DNA from: Paenibacillus sp. MBLB1832
GTDB lineage: Bacteria > Bacillota > Bacilli > Paenibacillales > NBRC-103111
NCBI RefSeq assembly: GCF_032271945.1
Contig: NZ_CP130319.1
Coordinates: forward strand, 823,001-887,000
Length of the DNA stretch: 64,000 nucleotides
Direction: 5' to 3'
A model generated the notes under the pieces. It was not told the DNA's origin. It saw only the letters and a list, made by a program, of their open reading frames with translations, and made no database searches. Of this stretch, positions 9,626 through 16,929 are shown piece by piece (position 1 is the stretch's first letter; every line of letters starts with the position of its first letter). Made by a program: the position numbers and the translations under genes.

Positions 9626-11974
9626 ATGAAGACGATATTTGATTCCCTTCGTAACAAATGGGAGCGTGCCCTGATTGGGGGCACATCCCTCGACAAGACA
9701 GATCCGGATATTGCCCATGCGGTGGAGGCGGTGGAGCAGGCCGGATGGAAAGCCTGGGGTACGATGGAGCACAAGGATACCGGCATCGGCGGATTGTGGA
9801 AGGACCTTCCCTTTGAGCGTCAGGGCTTTAGCGCATGGGATTTGTCCCCGCAGGTGACCCAGTCCTTCCGCAGGGTCAAGGATATGGCTATGGCCTATCG
9901 CGTTGCAAGCTCCCAATATGCTGGCGATGAGAAGCTCAAACAATCGATTGTGGCAGGGCTGGAGTGGCTCCTTGCTTGGAAGTTCAATGCCAATATCGAG
10001 CCCTATGACAATTGGTGGGATTGGGAAATCGGCATCCCGCTGGTTCTAGTCGATATCTTGACTCTTATGTACGAGGACCTGTCTGCACCTGTCCTGGAAA
10101 CAGGCTTGAGCGCTATTGACCGCTTCTGTCCGGACCTCAAGGGTCGGGGCTACGAATATTGGGGAGCCAACCGGGCATGGAGGGTTTGTATCATCGCAGT
10201 TAGAGGCATCTTGGGACAAAACCCTGACAAGATGATAATCGCACGGGATGGAGTCAGCGATGCCGAGTTTGGCGGAGAACGCAGCTTATTCAAATATGTG
10301 AACCATGAGGACGGCTTTTACCAGGATGGCTCCTTCATCCAGCATGGCAATTATGCCTATACGGGCGGGTACGGCATTGGGCTTATCCGGAATTTGGCCG
10401 ACGCCATGTACATTCTGGAGAATTCCCCTTGGAGCGTGCAGGACCCGGAGAGCGCCCATATCTACCAGTGGGTGGAGGAGGGCTATGCGCCTCTAATGGT
10501 AGGCGGATTGATGATGGATATGGTTCGGGGCAGAGAGATATCCCGGGAGCAAATGCCGGATTATCAAACTGGGATTTCGATGATTTTGGCCTTGACCCGG
10601 GTTGCAGAGTTCGCACCAACAGAGCCCATCGATTACAAGTCTAGGATTAAGGGAAGGATCAAAGGCTGGCTGCAGGAAACGCCTCATCCGGCTCCATTCC
10701 AGGGCATGACCCTTTCGTTCCTCGCGTCCACGAAGGAGATTCTACAGGACGCAACCATTACAGTTCCAGGAGAAGCCGATCATCTGAAAATCTTCGCAAG
10801 CATGGATCGGGTCGTCCATCGGCGTGGCAGCTATGCCTTTGGCATCAGCATGTCCTCCAAGCGGGTTGGCAACTATGAAGATCACCACTTTAACGATGAG
10901 AATCTGAGGGCCTGGTATACCGGGGACGGTATGACCTACCTGTACACGCCTCAGGATCGGATGCAATACAGTGGGGCATTCTGGCCGACCGTAGATCCGT
11001 ACCGTCTGGCTGGCACTACCGTAACCACGAGATATCGGAGAGACTATACAGACGGGTCGTGGCACCTACCTCCTAGCAATTGGGTAGGAGGGGCCTCCCT
11101 CGGCAACAAATATGGAGCTGTAGGTATGCAGCTCAAGGGCTATGCAGGTACGCTGCAGGCCAAGAAGTCCTGGTTTTTGTTCGACCATGAGATTGTTGCG
11201 CTCGGTGCTGATATTACATGCGATGATCCCCATGGCGTGGAGACGATCGTGGAAAACCGGAGAATGTCGGATCGGACATTCACCATACATGTGGACGGCA
11301 GGGAGCAGGTACCAGACGCCGGGCATGTTACTGCCAGCACCAGTACCAAATGGCTGCATCTGGGCGGCGGCCAAAATATCGGTTATGTTTTCCCGCAGGG
11401 CGGCAAGGTGAAATTCATGCAGGAGGAGCGCATTGACCGTTGGTTCAACATCAACCGCTCTGGCAAGTCCATGGCTGCCATTCGAAACCGGTATATGACG
11501 ATCTGGATGGATCATGGCATGTACCCGGATTCTCGCGACTACGCCTACATCCTGCTGCCCCAGACCACTCCTCATGAGGTGGTGAATTACGCAAGGAGGC
11601 CCTCCGTGCAGATTCTAGAAAATCGCAGGGAGGTTCAGGCGGTTAAGCACGAAACGCTGAATATAGTTTCAGCCAATTTCTGGATGGACGAGCCTGTTAT
11701 TCTGTATGAGAAAGGCCAGCCGCTGCTGGCTTGCTTCAATCAGGCTTCTGTGGTGGTAGAGGAGACGGCTGAGGAAATTCGAATCGCCCTCTCCGACCCG
11801 ACTCAGGAAAATGAAGTTATCAGGCTGGAGCTGTACCGTTCTGCTGCATCCGTTGAGACCTTACCGGAGAAGGTTACCGTAGAGCAGTTGGAGCCATCGA
11901 TCATCATTTCCGCCCAGGTGGCGAACCTGCAGGGAGCCACACTGGAGTTGTTACTGCGTTGTAACAATCGGTGA
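9626..11974 (+). CDS. Polysaccharide lyase family 8 enzyme without a signal peptide
   Basis: 782 residues from ATG 9626 (AGGACAGG lies about 8 bases upstream; a GTG at 9617 is possible). There is no signal peptide or membrane segment, so the enzyme is predicted cytoplasmic, which is unusual because most PL8 enzymes are secreted. The alpha/alpha toroid has the PL8 catalytic set: N182 in GANRAW, H240 in IQHGNYAY, Y249 in GGYG nine residues later, and the arginines of VRGREISR. The central beta-sandwich and C-terminal domain complete the normal family length. PL8 enzymes cleave hyaluronan, chondroitin or xanthan side chains by beta-elimination, leaving unsaturated uronates of the kind GH105 enzymes remove. 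The sequence is related to, but clearly different from, the secreted PL8 at 52,833. Its operon partners are the two ABC half-transporters. Confidence 0.88.
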   Translation: MKTIFDSLRNKWERALIGGTSLDKTDPDIAHAVEAVEQAGWKAWGTMEHKDTGIGGLWKDLPFERQGFSAWDLSPQVTQSFRRVKDMAMAYRVASSQYAGDEKLKQSIVAGLEWLLAWKFNANIEPYDNWWDWEIGIPLVLVDILTLMYEDLSAPVLETGLSAIDRFCPDLKGRGYEYWGANRAWRVCIIAVRGILGQNPDKMIIARDGVSDAEFGGERSLFKYVNHEDGFYQDGSFIQHGNYAYTGGYGIGLIRNLADAMYILENSPWSVQDPESAHIYQWVEEGYAPLMVGGLMMDMVRGREISREQMPDYQTGISMILALTRVAEFAPTEPIDYKSRIKGRIKGWLQETPHPAPFQGMTLSFLASTKEILQDATITVPGEADHLKIFASMDRVVHRRGSYAFGISMSSKRVGNYEDHHFNDENLRAWYTGDGMTYLYTPQDRMQYSGAFWPTVDPYRLAGTTVTTRYRRDYTDGSWHLPPSNWVGGASLGNKYGAVGMQLKGYAGTLQAKKSWFLFDHEIVALGADITCDDPHGVETIVENRRMSDRTFTIHVDGREQVPDAGHVTASTSTKWLHLGGGQNIGYVFPQGGKVKFMQEERIDRWFNINRSGKSMAAIRNRYMTIWMDHGMYPDSRDYAYILLPQTTPHEVVNYARRPSVQILENRREVQAVKHETLNIVSANFWMDEPVILYEKGQPLLACFNQASVVVEETAEEIRIALSDPTQENEVIRLELYRSAASVETLPEKVTVEQLEPSIIISAQVANLQGATLELLLRCNNR

Positions 11975-12029
11975 AGCCGGGCTTAGACATGACGCAGGTT
12001 TTACAACATTTTTTTTCTGAGCATCCAAA

Positions 12030-12200
12030 CCGAAAATTCGTTGAGTAGGCTTTGGCGAAAGCCTCGTCGTTACAAGAGACGCGTATTCAAACATACTACA
12101 TGTTTCGATGCGTTAGAGTGAGTCCGAATTAATATTTGGGCTAATTAAGGTGGTATCACGGGGTATTCTCGTCCTTTCAAGGAAAAGAATATCCCTTTTT
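12030..12200 (+). promoter_or_regulatory. T-box riboswitch leader of trpS
   Basis: The T-box core AAGGTGGTATCACGGG at 12,147-12,162 is followed by a terminator hairpin: GGGTATTCT...AGAATATCCC, 12,161-12,195, then five T. This is the standard arrangement ahead of aminoacyl-tRNA synthetase genes, where uncharged tRNA pairs with the T-box and prevents termination. The gene 24 bases beyond the terminator is a tryptophanyl-tRNA synthetase, so the cognate tRNA should be tRNA-Trp. Two UGG triplets occur in the leader (12,053-12,055 and 12,137-12,139), but I could not place stem I well enough to say which, if either, is the specifier. The 5' boundary is approximate. Confidence 0.82.
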
Positions 12201-12223
12201 GTTATATTTTGAGGAGGGATAAC

Positions 12224-13225
12224 ATGACAACTGACATTGTTCTAACAGGTATTAAGCCCACTGGTAAAGTCCATTTAGGTAACTACATCGCTGCAATAAA
12301 ACCTGCACTTCAAATCGCAAATAATAGTGATTGCACCGCACTTTACTTTATTGCTGACTATCATGCATTAACATTTATTCAGAACAGAGACGAGATCAAT
12401 GATCTGTCATATGGTATTGCAGCAACCTGGTTGGCATTAGGGCTAGATCTAGATAGAGTGATTTTTTATAGACAATCTGATGTTCCAGAGATATTTGAAC
12501 TTAATTGGATCCTTTCTTGTCTGACATCCAAGGGATTAATGAATCGTGCTCATGCGTATAAAGCAATTATTGATAATAATCAGCTCCTGGGAATGGACAC
12601 GGACATGGGAGTTAATATGGGCTTGTTCACATATCCGATTTTAATGACAGCGGATATATTGTTATTTCAATCTGACAAAGTTCCGGTTGGTAAGGATCAA
12701 ATTCAGCATGTTGAGATAGCAAGAGATATCGTTGATGCCTTCAATTGGAACTATGGGGACACATTTAAATTGCCTAATTATATTGTGGATGAAAACACGT
12801 ATGTAATTCCTGGACTTAATGGAAGAAAAATGAGTAAGAGCTACAGTAATACGATACCTCTTTTTGAGTCAGCTGATGACTTAAAAAAGCTAATAAACAA
12901 AATTAAAACAGATTCTATACCTCCAAACCAGCCCAAAGATCCAGATACATCTAATGTGTTTTTACTGTACAAAGAATTTGCTACTCCCAGCCAAGTTCAA
13001 GTATTAAGGGATAGATATCAAGAAGGTATTAGTTGGGGAGAAGCGAAGCAAGAACTCTTCCAGGTCATGAATAATTTTTTAGAAGAACCGCGAAAAAAAT
13101 ACTATGAGTTAATGGCATCACCAGAAACAATAGACAGTATCTTGTCCGAAGGAGCAAAGAAAGCAAAAGCTTTAGCTGCACCTTTGCTTGAGAATGTAAA
13201 AACTAAGATAGGACGATATAAATAG
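12224..13225 (+). CDS. trpS: Tryptophanyl-tRNA synthetase
   Basis: 333 residues from ATG 12,224, with GAGGAGG 7 bases upstream. It charges tRNA-Trp with tryptophan in the cytoplasm. Class I synthetase motifs are present: GKVHLGN for the HIGH motif near residue 20 and GRKMSKSYSN for KMSKS. DQIQHVEIARDI matches the tryptophan-enzyme signature, and the length is normal. It is controlled by the T-box leader just upstream. Base composition is clearly more AT-rich than the glycan genes on either side, and a housekeeping gene is unexpected inside this locus. It could be a second, acquired copy; I cannot see the rest of the genome to test that. Confidence 0.95.
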   Translation: MTTDIVLTGIKPTGKVHLGNYIAAIKPALQIANNSDCTALYFIADYHALTFIQNRDEINDLSYGIAATWLALGLDLDRVIFYRQSDVPEIFELNWILSCLTSKGLMNRAHAYKAIIDNNQLLGMDTDMGVNMGLFTYPILMTADILLFQSDKVPVGKDQIQHVEIARDIVDAFNWNYGDTFKLPNYIVDENTYVIPGLNGRKMSKSYSNTIPLFESADDLKKLINKIKTDSIPPNQPKDPDTSNVFLLYKEFATPSQVQVLRDRYQEGISWGEAKQELFQVMNNFLEEPRKKYYELMASPETIDSILSEGAKKAKALAAPLLENVKTKIGRYK

Positions 13226-13242
13226 CCATTTGATAACATTAT

Positions 13243-13280
13243 GAGAAGGCCGCCGATAAGTATGGCCAGGCGGCCTTCTC
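13243..13280 (+). terminator. Probable terminator after trpS
   Basis: A 12-base-pair perfect stem, GAGAAGGCCGCC / GGCGGCCTTCTC, with a 14-base loop starts 17 bases after the trpS stop. No T-run follows immediately; a short CTTTTT comes about 14 bases later, so efficiency is uncertain. Confidence 0.55.
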
Positions 13281-13370
13281 AGCAGTCTGGCAGCTTTTTA
13301 TAAAGGAGATCATGATCAGGAATAGGTTTGAGAAAAGTTAAGTAGAGTTGAGAGAGGGGGCTGAGTTGAG

Positions 13371-14291
13371 ATGAGCAGGTTTAGAGGTATTTTTTTTGAT
13401 TTGGACGGTACTTTAATTAATAGTGAAGGACTGGGCACAGAAGCGTATAATTATGGGATTCAAAAAGTCTTAAATCGAGAAATGAACGAAAATGAAAAAC
13501 TATTCTTACTCGGGATACCATTTAAGGCTTTAGATATCGTATTCCCATTTTTATCATCTTCCGAAAAAGAAAAAATTATTGAAGAAACATTAGTCTATTA
13601 TAAAAAATATAATCATCTGATTAAAGAATATCCTGGGATTCGGGAAATGATTAAATCCCTCCATGCTTGGGCAGTTTCGGATTTTGGCAAGCCAGGGATG
13701 GCACTGTTTGCAGCTGAACATAAGCATGCTGTCTACGCGCCTTATGTTGAGGAAGCATGGCTTGTAAGCGATGAGGCAGTTGATGAAATGTGCTTGCAAT
13801 TGAGGCTGCCTGAGGTAGCTAATCAGCAAGGCGGGGCGCCTGCCCGTATACAACTCGTGTACAGGTTTGACAAAGATGAACAGGCTTTAGAAATACAACT
13901 CACGTGGTTCGATAAACCCGCATCTCGATTGCCTGAAGCGCTGTGGTTCTCCTTTATCCCAAAAGTTGATAATCCAAACAGATGGCGGTTGGATAAGCTG
14001 GGAGAAAGGATATCTCCTCTGGATGTCGTGAAGGATGGGAGTCGTAATCTGCACGCTGTTAATGCAGGCATTTTTTATAATGGTGCGGATGGCAAACTAT
14101 GTATTGAAACATTAGATGCAGCATTAGTGGCCCCAGGTGAGCCAAGATTGTTGCAGTTTGATAATTCGTTCGGATTACAGTCTGAAGGTATGCATTTTCA
14201 ACTTTATAACAATGTATGGGGGACCAACTTTCCTATGTGGTACGAAGAGGATGCTTGCTTTCGATTCGTGATCAAATTTGCGGAGAGCTGA
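13371..14291 (+). pseudogene. Chimera: HAD phosphatase N-terminus fused in frame to the C-terminus of a DUF5054 protein
   Basis: An open frame of 306 residues from ATG 13,371 with a GAGAGAGGGGG site upstream. Residues 1-97 begin a HAD-superfamily phosphatase: FFDLDGTLINSE is motif I with the nucleophile Asp, followed by a helical cap ending YPGIREMIKSL. The HAD part stops before motifs II, III and IV, so it cannot be an active phosphatase. From about residue 98 (HAWAVSDFGKPGM; the intact protein has HAWADSDFGKPGM) the rest matches residues about 500-707 of the DUF5054 protein at 3,381 closely, to the same end. The fusion keeps frame. The HAD portion is AT-rich like trpS; the rest is not. I read it as a recombination scar rather than a designed fusion, though it may still be translated. 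Confidence 0.85.
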
Positions 14292-14352
14292 GGTTTCAGG
14301 ATAGACGGGAATCGATATATGAATGGGACCCTTACTAATGTTTGTAAAAGGT

Positions 14353-14475
14353 ACTTCAAAGCTTATTTGTAATTCAGGTTTTTCACTCAAAAACACCACT
14401 TCAAAACTTAATTTTTAAATCGATTTTATAGAAAAGCCAGCAACCCTTATGTTTGCTGGCTTCTTGCACTTCAAA
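14353..14475. repeat. Dispersed structured repeat, copy B
   Basis: Sites at 14,353-14,370 and 14,398-14,415 (45 bases apart, as in copy A), a hairpin AGCCAGCAA...TTTGCTGGCT at 14,435-14,461, then a third site that starts ACTTCAAA at 14,468 and breaks off at 14,475. The sequence beyond that point is a WG-repeat gene remnant. The copy begins about 60 bases after the stop of the DUF5054 chimera, the same relation copy A has to the intact gene. Confidence 0.8.
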
Positions 14476-14477
14476 CC

Positions 14478-14813
14478 CGCTTACGGCTCTCGCCAATTGG
14501 TTATGCACAAGAGTCGGAACAGGGAATAGTTTTTAAGTATGTTGATTTTACTAAATTGAGTGATGAATTGAGAGCAGTTAAGGAGGGGAACAAGTGGTGA
14601 CTCCTGGACAAATACGGGAGGGTAATTCAAGGGCCTGCTTATAATTTTATCGGCACCTCAAATGAAGGGTTAGCCGTAGTTACTATAGGCGAGGAATATG
14701 GATTTATAGATAATAAGGGCCAAATTGCTATCCCAGTTGAATTGGCTTCTGCAAGCGAATTTAGAGAAGGATTAGTAAGTGTGTCTTTGTCGGTTAATAC
14801 TTTAACACCTTGA
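14478..14813 (+). pseudogene. WG-repeat (KWG) protein remnant
   Basis: One frame, interrupted by an in-frame TGA at 14,598-14,600, reads EGNKW-stop-LLDKYGRVIQG and then EEYGFIDNKGQIAIP and FREGLVSV. These are two units of the WG repeat, whose pattern is WG-IDK-G-----P----FSEGLA-V. No start codon with a ribosome binding site is present, and the left end abuts the truncated repeat copy B. It is a decayed fragment with no predicted product. Confidence 0.65.
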
Positions 14814-15012
14814 GTGGTTCTACGGCATTACCTACAGCGGCATTAAAGCTAAAGAGGGACGTACGATTGCTGTGGATCCAGCCGTCATTCCATTAGGATC
14901 AGCGATTCGCGGTTCTAGAATTGATGTTTTCATGAATGATTTGGGCCAAGCCCAGGAGATTGGTGTTAAGAAGAACGTGAAGGTGTATGTGTTAGATCGG
15001 GAGAATGTGTGA
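14812..15012 (+). pseudogene. 3D-domain (cell-wall lytic type) C-terminal remnant with internal deletion
   Basis: The frame reads WFYGITYSGI, then GRTIAVDPAVIPLGS, then directly AIRGSRIDVFMND and KNVKVYVLDREN before TGA at 15,010. This is the 3D domain found in bacterial lytic transglycosylase-like and spore-cortex proteins. The roughly 25 residues that normally separate IPLGS from the GGAI-GSRIDVF block, including the second conserved Asp (DTG), are missing. There is no start codon or N-terminal part. The fragment is therefore non-functional. Confidence 0.65.
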
Positions 15013-15170
15013 GGATGTATAATAAATTCCCAGACATAATTGAATGTCTCGTTGTTAGAAAATTCTTATACATTACTAAATGGATGTGTCGAAAATTGGT
15101 GCTATTTCGTCAGCTGAAGCAGAACGATTTAAGCACGACAGGGAGGCAGACTGGGAACGATGAGTGCAAG
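15013..15170. other. Gene debris, nothing assignable
   Basis: Between the 3D remnant and the terminator of the reverse-strand regulators there is only a short frame ending SSAEAERFKHDREADWER-stop. It may be the tail of another lost gene. No promoter, RNA gene or complete reading frame is recognised. Confidence 0.4.
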
Positions 15171-15217
15171 AACCCGCCTTGTCCACGGAGGTCTCTCCGG
15201 TTCAAGGCGGGTTTTTC
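15171..15217. terminator. Strong hairpin at the end of the reverse-strand sensor/regulator pair
   Basis: The stem AACCCGCCTTG / CAAGGCGGGTT (11 pairs) starts 12 bases beyond the kinase stop codon at 15,226. On the plus strand it is followed by TTTTT; on the minus strand the T-tract is weaker. It probably ends transcription of the YesN/YesM-type pair and may also stop read-through from the left. Confidence 0.7.
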
Positions 15218-15225
15218 ACTATATG

Positions 15226-16929
15226 TTAAAGCGGCGCATGACTGCTCTCGGCTGGGATCAGCATGGTAAGCGTGGTGCCGGCTCCCGGCTGGCTCTGGAT
15301 GTGAATCCCGTGCTGAATGCCATAGTGCAGCTCCAGTCGGCGGCGCACGTTCTGAATACCATACCCGCCTGCAGCTTCAGATTGCTCATTCGGCTCCGAA
15401 TTCAATATGCGCTCAAGCTTCTCCGGTGTCATTCCCTTTCCGTTATCGCGTACCTGGATCAGAATTTGTCCGCCTCTCTTCACTACACGCACCAGGATAT
15501 AGCCCTGGTCCTTCAGACCTTTGATGCCATGAAGAAAGGCATTCTCTACGACAGGCTGCAGCAGGTGCTTCAGGATGTAGCAGTCGTTCAGCTCGGGTTC
15601 AATCTGCAGGTCATAGGTGAATTCCATCACGTAAGCAAACCGCTGCAGGTTCAAGTATTCACGGATCATCTCCAGTTCCTGCTCGATGCGAATCCGGAAG
15701 TGACCCTCGTTGAGTGCAATTCTGTAGTACTTGGCCATGGACAGGATGATGCTTTCCAGTCGCTCATTCGGAAACGCCCACCGCAGGGAAGACAGCGTAT
15801 TATAAAGAAAATGTGGATTGATTCGCTCTTGAAGCAGCTGTAGCTGCAAGGACTTGTTCTCCTTCTCCGATTCGGCGTCCCGGTGGTAGTACTCCTTGAT
15901 CCGGGCCGCCATATCGTAGAATTTAGAAGCAATCCGGCTGAACTCATCGTTGCCCTGCACCTGAGTTGGCTCCTGCTTCAGCCATTGATCGACATCGGTA
16001 TTCATGCTTAACACGAGGTGGTAGAGTCTCCGCGTCATTTGCCTAGAAATATAAATGGTTAAGCTAAGAATTAGGAGCAGTATGACAAGGGTAATTGCGA
16101 TCAATGCTAAGATAAAGTTCTGTAGTTTGCCGTAAACGTAGGAGGAGGGAACTAGCGCAATAATACGATCTGTACCCCAATTCAGCGGTTTCTCGATGAC
16201 ATAATACTTGCCAGATGCATTGGGATCTCGGTGTTGGACCCAATTCAAGGCTTCCTCCTTCTTATCGAAGGAATGGTGGATCATCACGCTGTGCCCTTGT
16301 TCCGTCTCGTAGAGGATGACGCTGTTCTTCGGAATCGAGAAGCGGAAGGCTTGTGCTATCGACTCGAAGGGAAGCCGATACTCGATGATGGCAAGCGGGG
16401 CCGATACGCCCCAAATCGTATCATATATAATGAATTCGCCGGTCTCCTGGCCGGAGCTCGCTGTGGGAAGGTGAGCTTCTCTTAGAGGTGTTTTTCCTGC
16501 GAGCACCGCAGTGATAAGCGAGGAAGGAAGCTCACTGATATCCCGCAAAAACATGCCCTCATAGGACAGATTATTGTAGGAGTAGATGTGAATCGTGCGA
16601 TTTTCGGACGCTTCCATCGCCTTAATTACATCGACTACATGATGTGAGGTGGAGAAGAAATCCGATGTATTCGTCTCCAGGTTCATATTCAGAAGGTCGT
16701 ATAAATATGAATTTTGCCGCATGAGCTGTAAATGAGTATAGATCGCATCGATCTGTTTTGTGACCTGCTCCGTGCTCGTATTCAATTGGGAACGGGTCTC
16801 GCTAATGACCTCATCCGTTTGATGGGTCCATACCTGCCTCAGGTAGAAATAACCTACAGTAAACAACGGAACGAGCGTGCAGAGGATGAGAAGAAGCGTC
16901 AGCCTCCGTCGAAATACGGCGTGTTTCAT
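15226..16929 (-). CDS. YesM-type membrane sensor histidine kinase
   Basis: 567 residues. One membrane helix near residues 8-28, an extracellular sensor region about 30-275, a second helix about 277-300, HAMP about 300-355, then the His-kinase family signature INPHFLYNTLSSLRW with the phospho-accepting His, and an HATPase domain with DNGKGM and GGYGIQNVRRRL. The start ATG at 16,929 overlaps the upstream regulator stop by 4 bases, so the two are translationally coupled. Kinases of this type sense extracellular sugars, often via the binding protein of a neighbouring importer, and phosphorylate a YesN-type AraC regulator. The divergent permease-permease-lipoprotein operon at 18,885 is the obvious target. 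Confidence 0.9.
   Translation of the reverse strand: MKHAVFRRRLTLLLILCTLVPLFTVGYFYLRQVWTHQTDEVISETRSQLNTSTEQVTKQIDAIYTHLQLMRQNSYLYDLLNMNLETNTSDFFSTSHHVVDVIKAMEASENRTIHIYSYNNLSYEGMFLRDISELPSSLITAVLAGKTPLREAHLPTASSGQETGEFIIYDTIWGVSAPLAIIEYRLPFESIAQAFRFSIPKNSVILYETEQGHSVMIHHSFDKKEEALNWVQHRDPNASGKYYVIEKPLNWGTDRIIALVPSSYVYGKLQNFILALIAITLVILLLILSLTIYISRQMTRRLYHLVLSMNTDVDQWLKQEPTQVQGNDEFSRIASKFYDMAARIKEYYHRDAESEKENKSLQLQLLQERINPHFLYNTLSSLRWAFPNERLESIILSMAKYYRIALNEGHFRIRIEQELEMIREYLNLQRFAYVMEFTYDLQIEPELNDCYILKHLLQPVVENAFLHGIKGLKDQGYILVRVVKRGGQILIQVRDNGKGMTPEKLERILNSEPNEQSEAAGGYGIQNVRRRLELHYGIQHGIHIQSQPGAGTTLTMLIPAESSHAPL

Noticed and set aside
15160..15843. A 227-codon plus-strand frame opposite the sensor kinase
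   Set aside because: It spans the terminator hairpin and the kinase C-terminus in antisense; no domain is recognisable.
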